Source of the DNA: DASXMR01 sp036495525
GTDB lineage: Bacteria; Actinomycetota; Actinomycetes; Streptosporangiales; Streptosporangiaceae
Assembly: GCA_036495525.1 (NCBI GenBank)
Contig: DASXMR010000158.1
Coordinates: 6,000 to 69,999, forward strand
Reading direction: 5' to 3'
Length of the DNA stretch: 64,000 nt
The notes under the pieces are model-generated. The model was not told the DNA's origin. It worked only from the letters and a program-made list of their open reading frames with translations, and made no database searches. How positions within the stretch are numbered: position 1 is the first letter of the stretch; each line of letters opens with the position of its first letter. The position numbers and the translations under genes were made by a program. This document shows, piece after piece, positions 34,200-42,782 of the stretch.

Positions 34200-35152
34200 C
34201 AGCCCTCCCCCTTGCCGGCCAGCCGGACCCCGGCGAGCGCCCGCTCGTAGTCGTCCTGGCAGAACTCCCCCGCGGCCGGCGCAGCGGCGGCCGCGGTGCC
34301 GAGCGCGCAAGCGTGCCGCAGCCGGTCGGCCCACGGCAGCCCGCGCACGAGGCCGTCGGCCAGGCCGGCCACGACCGCGTCGCCGGCGCCGGTCGGGTTG
34401 CCAGCTACCTGGCAGCCCGGCTCGGCGCGCCAGCAGCCGGTGCCGGTCATGGCCAGCAGCCCGTGCGCGCCGAGCGACACTACGACGGCGCCGGCGCCGC
34501 GGCCGGCCAGGCTCGCCGCGGCACGCGAGACCGCGAGATCGTCAGGGGATCCGGCGGCGGCCAGGCTCGCGCCGGCGGCCTGCTCGAGCTCGGCGAGGTT
34601 GGGCTTGACGATGGCAGGGCCAGCGGCGACGCCAGCCAGCAGCGCGGCGCCTGAGCTGTCGAGCACCGCCGGGACCCCAGCCGCGGCCGCGGCCCTGATC
34701 AGTTCCGCGTAACTGCCAGGGTCAGCGCCCGGCGGCAGGCTGCCGGACAGCACCACGGCGGCCGCGTCGCCGAGCTGCTGGCGATAGTCGCGGCTGAACT
34801 GCTCGTACTCGGCCGGGCTGACCCGCGGGCCTGGCTCGTTGAAAAGCGCCGTCTCACCGCGACTGGTATCCACCACCGCGACGGTCTGCCTGGTCGGCCC
34901 GGCGATGGCGGTGAAGGCGGCGGGCAGGCCGGCCTCGGCCAGCCCGGCCAGCACCGCCTCGCCGGCCGGGCCGCCAGCCAGGCCGGTGACGCGCACCGGC
35001 GTGCCGAGCGCGTGCAGCACCCGCGCCACGTTCAGTCCCTTGCCGCCGGCCCTGGCAGCGACCCTGGCCGGCCGGTTCACCCCGGCCCAGTCCACCCCGT
35101 CGACGTGATAAGTGACATCGAGCGCGGGGTTGAGGGCAACGGCCAGGATCAC
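34199..35152 (-). CDS. 1-phosphofructokinase/tagatose-6-phosphate kinase family (LacC/FruK-like)
   Basis: 317 residues from a GTG at 35152, ten bases after the SIS gene stop; a longer frame to 35218 would overlap that gene and adds non-conserved sequence. The hallmark ALNPALDVTYHVDGV opens the protein, ARAGGKGLNVARVLHALG is PfkB signature 1 and GNPTGAGDAVVAGLADGL is signature 2 with the catalytic Asp. LacC and FruK cannot be separated by eye. Gene order before an aldolase and after an SIS deaminase/isomerase fits tagatose-6-phosphate phosphorylation. Confidence 0.87.
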   Translation of the reverse strand: MILAVALNPALDVTYHVDGVDWAGVNRPARVAARAGGKGLNVARVLHALGTPVRVTGLAGGPAGEAVLAGLAEAGLPAAFTAIAGPTRQTVAVVDTSRGETALFNEPGPRVSPAEYEQFSRDYRQQLGDAAAVVLSGSLPPGADPGSYAELIRAAAAAGVPAVLDSSGAALLAGVAAGPAIVKPNLAELEQAAGASLAAAGSPDDLAVSRAAASLAGRGAGAVVVSLGAHGLLAMTGTGCWRAEPGCQVAGNPTGAGDAVVAGLADGLVRGLPWADRLRHACALGTAAAAAPAAGEFCQDDYERALAGVRLAGKGEG

Positions 35153-35162
35153 GGTTCTGGCC

Positions 35163-36155
35163 TCAGCGTGGCGCCAGGATGACCGACCTGGTGAGGTTCC
35201 GCGGCCGGTCGGGGTCAAGGCCGCGAGCGGAGGCCAGCTCGACGGCGAGGCACTGCGCCCGGACCAGCTCGGCCAGCGGGTCGGCCGTGCCGGTCCAGGC
35301 GATGCCGCCCGCGTCGGCCGCCTCTGCCGCGATGCCGTCGGGCGCCGGCCCGAGGAACCACACCACGCTACCGGGCCCGGTGACCGCGACCGGGCCGTGC
35401 CGGTACTCCATCGCCGGGTACGCCTCGGTCCACATGCCAGCGGCCTCGCGCAGCTTCAGCGCAGCCTCGCTGGCCAGCCCGCAGGTCCAGCCCGTGCCGA
35501 GGAAGGTGAACTGCCGGGCGCCGAGCAGCTCGGCTGGCAGCGCGGTGGCGATCACCCGGTCGGCCGCGGCGGCAGCCGGCTCGATGTCATGCCCCAGGTG
35601 CGCGAGCAGCAGCGCCAGCTCCGTGGTGGCGAACCTGGTCTGCACGACGGCGTCCTCGTCGGCGAAGTCGAGCGCGATTGCCAGGTCGGCGGCGGCGGCG
35701 GCCGGCGTCGCCCCGCTCGCCGTGATGGCCACGGTGGGGACCTGGCCGCTGAGCGCGGCGAGCAGCTCGAGGATCTCCGTCGTAGTGCCCGACCTGGACA
35801 GCGCGATGACCCGGTCGTACCGGCGGCCAGCTGGCATCTCAGAGGCGGCGAACGCGTCGGTCTCGCCGTGCCCGCCGGTCTCGCGCGCGGCAGCGTAGCT
35901 CTGCGCCATGAACCACGATGTGCCGCAGCCGACGACCGCGACCCGCTCGCCGCTGGCCGGCAGCACCCCGGTCAGCTCGCCGGCCAGTCTCGCCGCCCGC
36001 CGCCAGCAGTCAGGCTGGGCGGCGATCTCGGCTTCGATGCTGGCCTGGCCGCCCGGCCGGCCGGCGCTGCTGCCGGGCCGGCCCGGCCCGCCGGAGCGGC
36101 CGCTGGCCGGCCCCCGGCCGGCTGCCGACTCACCCGTCACGCCCGCCTTGCTCAC
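35163..36155 (-). CDS. SIS-domain sugar isomerase/deaminase (AgaS/GlmS-C-like)
   Basis: 330 residues from a GTG at 36155 with GGAGAGGGG upstream. After a low-complexity N-terminus (about 35 residues) there are two SIS domains: GERVAVVGCGTSWFMAQSYA with ALSRSGTTTEILE, and FTFLGTGWTCGLASEAALKL followed by EAYPAMEYRHGP. This layout is that of the GlmS isomerase half and of AgaS, the galactosamine-6-phosphate deaminase/isomerase yielding tagatose-6-phosphate. No glutaminase domain is present, so deamination/isomerisation is likelier than synthesis. Co-occurrence with GH114, kinase and aldolase supports AgaS-like function. Confidence 0.82.
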   Translation of the reverse strand: MSKAGVTGESAAGRGPASGRSGGPGRPGSSAGRPGGQASIEAEIAAQPDCWRRAARLAGELTGVLPASGERVAVVGCGTSWFMAQSYAAARETGGHGETDAFAASEMPAGRRYDRVIALSRSGTTTEILELLAALSGQVPTVAITASGATPAAAAADLAIALDFADEDAVVQTRFATTELALLLAHLGHDIEPAAAAADRVIATALPAELLGARQFTFLGTGWTCGLASEAALKLREAAGMWTEAYPAMEYRHGPVAVTGPGSVVWFLGPAPDGIAAEAADAGGIAWTGTADPLAELVRAQCLAVELASARGLDPDRPRNLTRSVILAPR

Positions 36156-36222
36156 CCGGCACCCCTCTCCTGCTCCGCTGCCTGACATATGCGCGCGGCA
36201 GCGCTGGCTGCCCGCGTCCCGC

Positions 36223-37098
36223 TCACGTGCCGGCCAGCCCGGTCGCCGCGACCGACCGCACGAAGTACCGCTGCGCCACGAAGAAGATCACCAGCATCGG
36301 CACGAGGCTCATCACGTTGCCGGCCATCAGCAGCGTCCACTCGGTGGAGTGGGCGCCCTGGAACGTCGCCAGGCCGAGTGGCAGCGTCATCTGGCTGGTC
36401 GAGGTAACCACGATGAGCGGCCACAGGAAGTTGTTCCACGAGTCGAGGAAGGTCAGCGCCGCGAGGGTGGCGAGAGCCGGCAGCGACAGCGGCAGCACGA
36501 TGCGCCACAGCACGCCGAGCCTGCCGGCCCCGTCGACGCGCGCTGACTCCTCGTACTCGGCAGGCAGCGTGCGGAAGAACTGGCGCAGGAAGAACACCCC
36601 GAAGGCGGTGGCGGCGTTCGGCAGGATCAGCGCTCCGATGTGGTTGATGCCCACCCAGGCGAGGACGTGGATGCCGAGCCAGCGGGTGATGATGAACTGC
36701 GGGATCATCGTCACCTGGAACGGCACCATCAGGGTCGCCATGATCACCACGAACAGCGCTGTGCGGCCGAGGAAGCGGAGCCTGGCGAACGCGTAGCCGG
36801 CCAGCGAGCAGAGCACCAGGTTGCTGACGACGGTGAGCACACCGACGATCGCGCTGTTGAGGAAGAAACGGGCGAACGGCGCGGCGTGCAGCGCGTCGGG
36901 GTAGTTCGCGAAGCGCAGCGTGCCGGGAGCCAGCACCGGCGGGAAGTGCAGCGCCTCGGCCGGCGTCTCGACCGAGGTCACGATCAGCCAGGCGAACGGG
37001 AAGATCAGCACCAGCGTGGCGGGCACCAGCAGCAGGTGCCACCCGCTGAACGGCAGGCGGCTCCGGCGCCGCACCGGGCCTTGCGTGATCGCGGTCAT
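36223..37098 (-). CDS. Carbohydrate ABC transporter permease, MalG type
   Basis: 291 residues from an ATG at 37098 that overlaps the MalF-type stop (ATGA). Six predicted helices; FPFAWLIVTSVETPAEALHFPP and the EAA loop EYEESARVDGAGRLGVLWRIVLPLSLP are typical. It forms the channel with the gene at 37095-38033. No ATPase is encoded in the locus, so a shared MsiK-like multi-sugar ATPase elsewhere in the genome is expected, as is usual in actinomycetes. Confidence 0.9.
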   Translation of the reverse strand: MTAITQGPVRRRSRLPFSGWHLLLVPATLVLIFPFAWLIVTSVETPAEALHFPPVLAPGTLRFANYPDALHAAPFARFFLNSAIVGVLTVVSNLVLCSLAGYAFARLRFLGRTALFVVIMATLMVPFQVTMIPQFIITRWLGIHVLAWVGINHIGALILPNAATAFGVFFLRQFFRTLPAEYEESARVDGAGRLGVLWRIVLPLSLPALATLAALTFLDSWNNFLWPLIVVTSTSQMTLPLGLATFQGAHSTEWTLLMAGNVMSLVPMLVIFFVAQRYFVRSVAATGLAGT

Positions 37099-38033
37099 GA
37101 CCGGTAGTGGGTGAATCGCCGCCCGGCCCGGAACTGGATCGCGGTGACCACCAGGATGATGACGAACAGGACGTAGGCGATGGCTGAGGCGTAGCCGAAG
37201 TTGAAGTCCTGGAATGCCTGCTTGTACAGGTAGTAGACGACCACCGTGGTGGCGTTGAGCGGGCCGCCCTGGGTGCTCAGGTACACCTCGTCGAACAACT
37301 GCAGCGCGTTGATGGTCAGCCAGACGGCCAGGAACAGCGACGCCGGGCTCAGCAGCGGCAGGGTCACCCGGCGGAACGTCGCCCACCGGCCCGCCCCGTC
37401 GATCGCAGCCGCCTCGGTGAGCACCGGCGGAATGCCCTGCAGCGCAGCCAGGTAGATCACCACCGCGAAGCCGGTCCAGCCCCAGATCGTCATCACGATG
37501 ATGACGAACAGCGCCTCCGACGGGGAGTTCAGGAACTGCTGCTGCGGCAGGTGCAGCAGGCTGAGCCCGTAGTTCACGATCCCGTAGCTCGGGTCGAACA
37601 GCCAGATGAAGACCAGCGCCTCGCTGATCGTGGAGATCGCCATCGTGGCGAAGGCAGCGGTGCGGTACAGCGAGATGAAGCGGATCTTCCGGTTCATCGC
37701 GACCGCGAGGAACAGCCCGGCCAGCATCGTGCCCGGCACGAACAGCGCCGTGTACACCAGCGTGTGCTGCACTGCCTGGCTAACGACAGGGTCGTGCACC
37801 AGCTGCCGGTAGTTGCTCAGCCCGACGTACGGGGTGCTCGGCGACAGCCCGTTGTCCTGCTGGAACGAGATGATCGCTGACCACACGATCGGAGCGGCGC
37901 CGAACAGCAGGATGACGGCGGCGGCCGGGGTCACGAACGCCCAGCCAGCGACGTGCTCTGACGCGGCCAGCGGACGGCGCGTCCGGCCCGCGGCGCCGGA
38001 CCGGCGGCGCAGGGCGGCAGCTGGAGCTATCAC
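37095..38033 (-). CDS. Carbohydrate ABC transporter permease, MalF type
   Basis: 312 residues from a GTG at 38033, one base after the binding-protein stop; a longer frame reading back into that gene is rejected. Six predicted helices starting with VAGWAFVTPAAAVILLFGAAPIVWS, and the EAA loop VLTEAAAIDGAGRWATFRRVTLPLLSP. The family is the sugar CUT1 group. Confidence 0.9.
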   Translation of the reverse strand: MIAPAAALRRRSGAAGRTRRPLAASEHVAGWAFVTPAAAVILLFGAAPIVWSAIISFQQDNGLSPSTPYVGLSNYRQLVHDPVVSQAVQHTLVYTALFVPGTMLAGLFLAVAMNRKIRFISLYRTAAFATMAISTISEALVFIWLFDPSYGIVNYGLSLLHLPQQQFLNSPSEALFVIIVMTIWGWTGFAVVIYLAALQGIPPVLTEAAAIDGAGRWATFRRVTLPLLSPASLFLAVWLTINALQLFDEVYLSTQGGPLNATTVVVYYLYKQAFQDFNFGYASAIAYVLFVIILVVTAIQFRAGRRFTHYRS

Positions 38034-38034
38034 G

Positions 38035-39324
38035 TCATCCGCTCGGGCTCGCCAGCGCCTGGTTGACCTGCTTCGCCGCGCTCGCCAGGGCCGCGGCCGG
38101 CTGGCTCTTGCCAAGCAGCACCGAGACGATCATGGTGCCGAGGATCTGCGAGACCTTGGGATAGGAAGGCGTCTGCGGCCTGGCCTGCTTCACGTTGCCG
38201 AGGTTCGCGATGAACGTGCTGACGCCGGGCAGTGCGGCGTTCATCTGCTGGTCAAACCCCGCCGCCTTGGACACCGAGGCCCGGATCGGCAGGTCGCCGG
38301 TCTGCAGCGAGAAGTAGCTGTCCTGGGCCGGCGCGGTGAGCCAGAGCAGGAACTTCTCCGCGGCGCTGACCCTGGCCGAGCCGTTGTTGAAGACGACCCA
38401 GTTGTCGGGGCCGGAGATCGTCTGGTCGCCGCCGCCGGTGCCGGGGAAGGACGGCATGTACTGGACGCCGTACTTCACGCTCGGGAAGCCGGACAGGTCC
38501 CACGGGCCGGTCACCAGCATCCCGATCTTGCCTGAGTTGAACAGGTTGGCGTAGTTGGAGTCGCTCGGGTCCAGGTACATCGAGTGGTCCGTGACGGCCA
38601 TCTGCTGCAGCGTGGTCAGCGCCTTGAGCCCGGCCGGCGAGTTGAACGCGGCTGACTTGTTGTCCGGCGCGAGGATGGAGCCGCCCGCCTCCCACAGCAG
38701 CGCCTCCCAGTGCCACACCGTGTCCTCGCTGCCCGGCGTCACGTACGCGGTGCCGAACTGCTTGCTCGACTTGCTGGTCAGCTTGGCTGCGTCGGCGACG
38801 AACTGGTTCCAGGTCCAGCCGGGCTTCGGGTCCTGCAGGCCGGCTTGCGCGAACAGGGTCTTGTTGTAGACCACGGCAAGGTTGTCGACCAGTGCCGGGA
38901 TGCCGATGACCTTGCCGTTGACCGTCGCCACGTCGCGCTCGCCGGTCCAGAAGTCGCCCCAGTTGACCTTCGGCCCGCTGACCAGCGAGGTGAGGTTCAC
39001 CACCTGGGGGATCTGCGCGACGTTCGGCGCCCACGACCCGTACAGGTAGGCGATGTCGGGCGTGCTGCCGCCGCGCACCGCGGTGAGGACCTTGGTCAGC
39101 GAGTTGTCGTTGTTGACGAACAGGCTGCTCACCTTCACGCCGGTCTGCTGCTGGTACTCGCTCAGCAGGTGCTTGAAGGCCTTGGCCTCGGCGCCGGTGT
39201 AGCCCTCCCAGATGGTGAGCGATGTGCCCGACCCGCCACCGGAGGAACTGTCGGTGCCGCACGCGGCCAGCCCCAGGGCAGTGACCGCGGCCGCCACTGC
39301 CGCGCATAGCCAGCGTCTGGTCAT
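38035..39324 (-). CDS. Family-1 extracellular sugar-binding lipoprotein
   Basis: 429 residues with a lipoprotein signal ending at Cys22 (ALGLAACGTD). The SBP_bac_1 fold shows LTIWEGYTGAEAKAFKHLLSEYQQQTG, PDIAYLYGSWAPNV, GIPALVDNLAVVYNKTLF and the Trp-rich block EDTVWHWEALLWEAGG. It is first of the minus-strand operon and would deliver oligosaccharides made by the GH114 enzyme. A half-site TTGCGCG (39407-39413) and the palindrome 39481-39510 lie upstream. Confidence 0.92.
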   Translation of the reverse strand: MTRRWLCAAVAAAVTALGLAACGTDSSSGGGSGTSLTIWEGYTGAEAKAFKHLLSEYQQQTGVKVSSLFVNNDNSLTKVLTAVRGGSTPDIAYLYGSWAPNVAQIPQVVNLTSLVSGPKVNWGDFWTGERDVATVNGKVIGIPALVDNLAVVYNKTLFAQAGLQDPKPGWTWNQFVADAAKLTSKSSKQFGTAYVTPGSEDTVWHWEALLWEAGGSILAPDNKSAAFNSPAGLKALTTLQQMAVTDHSMYLDPSDSNYANLFNSGKIGMLVTGPWDLSGFPSVKYGVQYMPSFPGTGGGDQTISGPDNWVVFNNGSARVSAAEKFLLWLTAPAQDSYFSLQTGDLPIRASVSKAAGFDQQMNAALPGVSTFIANLGNVKQARPQTPSYPKVSQILGTMIVSVLLGKSQPAAALASAAKQVNQALASPSG

Positions 39325-39457
39325 CCCGACCTCGCCTCCGGCCCGGCCTGGCCGGCCGCAGCCGGGTGCCGGGAGAACGGCCGACCGCGCCCAGATTCGA
39401 ACGATCTTGCGCGGTTCACGGATGTTTGAGACATCATCGCCCGCTGACGCGGCGCAG

Positions 39458-39463
39458 TGTCAA
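39458..39463 (-). promoter_or_regulatory. Candidate -35 of the sugar-binding-protein operon
   Basis: A TTGACA box on the minus strand lies in the 185-base divergent gap between the binding-protein and GH4 genes. No convincing -10 at 16-18 bases is seen (GATGAT at 39433-39438 is 19 away), so the promoter is tentative. Confidence 0.35.
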
Positions 39464-39480
39464 GGTTTTCGGTCATATTT

Positions 39481-39510
39481 TTGCGCGCTATTGCTCGAAG
39501 TAGCGCGCAA
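39481..39510. promoter_or_regulatory. Probable operator: perfect 10-bp inverted repeat before GH4
   Basis: TTGCGCGCTA-N10-TAGCGCGCAA is perfect and ends just upstream of the GH4 coding start. A further TTGCGCG half-site lies at 39407-39413 in front of the divergent operon. The DeoR protein encoded in that operon is the natural candidate ligand. Overlap with the GH4 translation start implies it may lie at or downstream of the transcription start. Confidence 0.6.
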
Positions 39511-39527
39511 TGCAACACTGTCGAGCT

Positions 39528-40823
39528 GTGGTCAAGGTTGCATTCGTCGGCGCCGGCAGCATCGAGTTCACCCGTAACGTGGTCACTGACCTGTGCGGCT
39601 ATCCCGAGCTGAAGGGCGAGCTCGAGCTGTCGCTGCATGACATCAGCGAATCCCGGCTCGCCCACGCGACGGCGCTGGCCAGGCAGATTTCCGCGCAGAG
39701 CGGCGCCGGGGCTGCCGTGACCGCCAGCGGCGACCGCCGGCAGGCGCTGGCCGGCGCGCACTACGTGATCAACGAGGTGCAGGTCGGCGGTTACGACGCG
39801 ACCGTGCTCGACTTCGATATCCCGGCGAAGTACGGAGTGCGGCAGACCATCGCCGACACGATCGGCATCGGCGGGATCTTCCGCGGGCTGCGGACCATCC
39901 CGGTGGTGACCGGCATCGCCGCCGACATGCTCGCCGTGTGCCCGGATGCCTTCCTGCTGAACTACAGCAACCCGATGGCCATGCTGCCGTGGGCGGTGTA
40001 CGAGGGCACCGGGTTCGGCAACGTGTTCGGGCTGTGCCATTCGGTCAGGGACACGCACGCCTTCCTGGCCGGCCTGGTCGGCGCCGACCCGGCTGCGGTC
40101 ACCTTCCTCACCGCCGGCTTCAACCACCAGGCGTTCGTGCTGCGCTTTGAGCAGGACGGGCAGTCGCTTTACCCGCGGCTGCGCGAGGTGATCGACGCCT
40201 CGCCCGAACTGCAGCGCCGGGTCCGGGTCGAGCTGTACCGGGCCTTCGGCTACTTCCCCACCGAGTCGAGCGAGCACTCAGCCGAGTACGTGCCGTGGTT
40301 CATGCGGCACGACGACCAGGTCGAGCAATTCCGCATCTTCGTCGGCGACTACCTGGCCCGGTCGCAGGAGAACCTGCGCGAGCTGGCGGCGCTGCAACGC
40401 GAGCTTGACGCAGGCACGCCGCTCGACCTGGCGCCCACGAGCGAGCTGGCCTCGCTGTTCATCCACTCGCTGGAGACCGGCACCCGCCGCGAGCTGTACG
40501 TCAACGTCCGCAACGGCGAGCTGATCACCAGCCTGCCGCCGCAGTGCTGCGTCGAGGTGCCCTGTGACCTCGGCCCGGACGGCGCCGTGCCGCGGCCGGT
40601 CGGCGCGCTGCCGCCGCAGCTCGCGGCGCTGAACCGGACCTTCCTCAATGTGGTCGAGCTGACCGTGCGGGCAGCCCTTGACGGCCGCCGCGACCACGTC
40701 TACCAGGCTGCGCTGCTCGATCCGAACACCGCAGCGACGCTCACCACCGCGCAGACGATCGCGATGTGCGACGAGCTGCTCGACGCGCACCGGGCTTTGC
40801 TCCCGCCGGGGCTGGCCGGCTAG
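39528..40823 (+). CDS. GH4 alpha-galactosidase-like enzyme (MelA branch)
   Basis: 431 residues from a GTG at 39528 just before the NAD-binding strand VKVAFVGAGSIEFT; an ATG at 39510 would start inside the palindrome. Conserved GH4 parts are FLLNYSNPMAM, GLCHSVRDTH with the metal-binding Cys, and GFNHQAFVL. CHSV is characteristic of the alpha-galactosidase branch. The enzyme uses NAD and Mn, acts in the cytosol, and would remove alpha-linked galactose or possibly galactosamine from imported oligosaccharides. Its neighbour GH114 48 bases downstream is probably cotranscribed. Confidence 0.88.
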   Translation: MVKVAFVGAGSIEFTRNVVTDLCGYPELKGELELSLHDISESRLAHATALARQISAQSGAGAAVTASGDRRQALAGAHYVINEVQVGGYDATVLDFDIPAKYGVRQTIADTIGIGGIFRGLRTIPVVTGIAADMLAVCPDAFLLNYSNPMAMLPWAVYEGTGFGNVFGLCHSVRDTHAFLAGLVGADPAAVTFLTAGFNHQAFVLRFEQDGQSLYPRLREVIDASPELQRRVRVELYRAFGYFPTESSEHSAEYVPWFMRHDDQVEQFRIFVGDYLARSQENLRELAALQRELDAGTPLDLAPTSELASLFIHSLETGTRRELYVNVRNGELITSLPPQCCVEVPCDLGPDGAVPRPVGALPPQLAALNRTFLNVVELTVRAALDGRRDHVYQAALLDPNTAATLTTAQTIAMCDELLDAHRALLPPGLAG

Positions 40824-40871
40824 CCAGCGGCCACCGGCGGCTGCCAGATCAGCGAGAACGAGGAGAGCGTC

Positions 40872-42638
40872 ATGCGACTGGGCAGCAAGAGCTGGCTCGC
40901 CGTCACCGGACCGGCCGCTGCGCTGGCCATCCTGCTGCCCGGCAGCGCCGCCGCCGCACCTCAGCCAGCCGGCCGGTCAGCGGCCGGGCACGCCGCCAGC
41001 CAGGCTGCTGCCGCGACGGCCGCCAGGCGCATCGCGCCGCCGCGGCGGCAAGGCAAGCTGCGGATCACCGGCCGGCTCAGGGACGGGAGCCTGCTCACCG
41101 CCGCCGGGCTTTCCTGGCGGCCGGGAGCGCTGCCGCGCGGCGACCGGCTGCTCAGCTTCGAGGTCAGCTACACCTGGAAATCCTGCCCGCCGGCCGGCCA
41201 GTGCCGCCCGGCGGCTGACTCGACCGTCACGCCGTTCGCGGCCAGGCGCTACCGCGCCGGGCACGCCGACACCGGTCGCCGGCTCCGTGTCACCGAGACG
41301 GCAGCCGAGGTGGTCGAGACCAGCCCTGCGACCTTCTCGTTCCATGTCATCCGGGCATCAGCGACCACCGTCACCGCGGCCGCCGTGCGCGCCTACCCCG
41401 CTGGCCGCCGCCCGTCGAGCGCCTTCGTCAACGGCGTGCCGGAGCAGCGCACCGCCTCCGACGCGGAGAACTTCCGCCTCAGTGCCCCGCACTACAACAG
41501 CGCCGACGGCCGGCCGAGCCAGCGCTACCGGGTCGGCCATGGCCGCTGGCGCGCCCTGCCAGCCAGCCGGGTGCTGCGCACCGGCAGGCTGCGGCCCGGC
41601 AGGCACCAGGTCAGCGTGCGCACGGCCAACCGGGCCGGCGCCACCGTCGCCCGGTTCAGCTGGCGGGTGGTACCGCTGCCGGCCCCGGTGGCCTGCCGGC
41701 CGCGTCCGCACCGGCCGTGCTGGTACCCGCCGCACCTGAACAAGCGGCACCATCCGATGCGCTGGGACTGGCAGATCGGCCGGGTTAGGCCGCTGCAGCG
41801 GACCGGCCGCCGGGCGGTGGACATCTACGACGTCGACGGCTTCCTCACCACCGCCGCGCAAGTGCGCGCGATCAGGACCCGCTGGCAGGCCAGTACGCTC
41901 CGGCACCCGAAAGCCGTCTGCTACCTGGACCTGGCCTGGGAGGACTACCGGCCGGACGGCAGCCCTGGCGGTCCCTCGTTCCCGCGCAGGGTGCTCGGCC
42001 ACGTCTACTTCGGCTTCCCGCAGGAACGCTGGGTCGACCTGCGCCAGCTGAACGCGCTGAAGCCGATGCTCAACCGGCGGATCGCGATGTGCGCGCGCAA
42101 GGGCTTCGACGCGGTTGAGCTCGACGACATCGACAGCTTCGACCCGCCGTCCACCACTGGCTTCCAGCTCACTCCCGGCGACGCGCAGAACTTCCTCGCC
42201 TACGCCTTCAACCAGGTGCACCGCGACGGGATGACCGCGCTATGGAAGAACTCGCCGCTGCTCAGCTGGTGGGGCCGCCACTACACCGACGGCGCGGTCG
42301 TCGAGGAGTGCTACGTGTTCCATCAGTGCTTCGCCGCGTCCCAGCGCGGCAGCCGGCACTACGGGATCACCTGCACCGGGCTGGCCGGCCCCACGCCGTG
42401 CGGCTGGGACGACTTCACTGCCGACCGCACCAGGCACCAGCCCACCGGCAAGTGGGTCGGCGAGGCCGAGTACGGCGCCGATCATTTCGTCTGCAACCCC
42501 GGCCAGCAGTGCCCGCACCGGCGGCTGTTCCGCTCCTTCTGCCGGGCGGTCTACGCCCCGCCGCACGGCTTCGCCGCGGTGAAGTTCGACGTGGACCTGG
42601 ACGGCGCGACGTTCCTGCCCTGCCCGCGCGGCCGCTGA
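40872..42638 (+). CDS. Secreted GH114-type endo-alpha-1,4-polygalactosaminidase
   Basis: 588 residues. A signal peptide (about 1-33, ending SAAAAP) is followed by two beta-rich modules (about 55-165 and 165-285; the first resembles the W/C-containing repeats of secreted actinobacterial proteins). The GH114 barrel starts near 295: WDWQIGRV, VDIYDVDGFLT, KAVCYLDLAWEDYRPD, FPRRVLGHVYFGFPQERWVDLR, GFDAVELDDIDSF with acidic catalytic candidates, TALWKNSP and VVEECYVFHQC. GH114 enzymes cut alpha-1,4-linked galactosamine polymers such as galactosaminogalactan and Pel-like glycans. Ribosome site GAGGAGAG precedes the ATG. Beside a galactosamine-type catabolic operon this strongly suggests the polymer is a carbon and nitrogen source. 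Confidence 0.82.
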   Translation: MRLGSKSWLAVTGPAAALAILLPGSAAAAPQPAGRSAAGHAASQAAAATAARRIAPPRRQGKLRITGRLRDGSLLTAAGLSWRPGALPRGDRLLSFEVSYTWKSCPPAGQCRPAADSTVTPFAARRYRAGHADTGRRLRVTETAAEVVETSPATFSFHVIRASATTVTAAAVRAYPAGRRPSSAFVNGVPEQRTASDAENFRLSAPHYNSADGRPSQRYRVGHGRWRALPASRVLRTGRLRPGRHQVSVRTANRAGATVARFSWRVVPLPAPVACRPRPHRPCWYPPHLNKRHHPMRWDWQIGRVRPLQRTGRRAVDIYDVDGFLTTAAQVRAIRTRWQASTLRHPKAVCYLDLAWEDYRPDGSPGGPSFPRRVLGHVYFGFPQERWVDLRQLNALKPMLNRRIAMCARKGFDAVELDDIDSFDPPSTTGFQLTPGDAQNFLAYAFNQVHRDGMTALWKNSPLLSWWGRHYTDGAVVEECYVFHQCFAASQRGSRHYGITCTGLAGPTPCGWDDFTADRTRHQPTGKWVGEAEYGADHFVCNPGQQCPHRRLFRSFCRAVYAPPHGFAAVKFDVDLDGATFLPCPRGR

Positions 42639-42652
42639 GCCTTGGCCGCCAA

Positions 42653-42695
42653 GCCGCGGCGGCGGCGCCGTGTGCTCAGCGCGCCGCCGCGCGGC
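42653..42695 (+). terminator. GC-rich hairpin after GH114
   Basis: A 10-bp stem (42659-42668 with 42681-42690) extended by GCCGC/GCGGC with a one-base bulge, 15 bases after the stop. No U-tract. It is a likely end of the GH4-GH114 transcript. Confidence 0.45.
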
Positions 42696-42782
42696 CCGGC
42701 TGACGGCCGTCAGCCCGCTGCGTCAGGTCAGCGGCCGCAGGCCCTCGGCGCTCGTCAGCCGGGCAGGCAGCCACCGCCCCGC

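Noticed and set aside
36223..37386. Longer N-terminus for the MalG-type permease starting at 37386
   Set aside because: The added 96 residues are read from the MalF gene in another frame; the ATG at 37098 gives the normal permease start with an ATGA overlap.
39528..42638. Plain melibiose/raffinose operon
   Set aside because: The GH4 enzyme alone would fit, but the secreted GH114 domain, SIS protein and tagatose-type kinase/aldolase point to an amino-sugar polymer instead.
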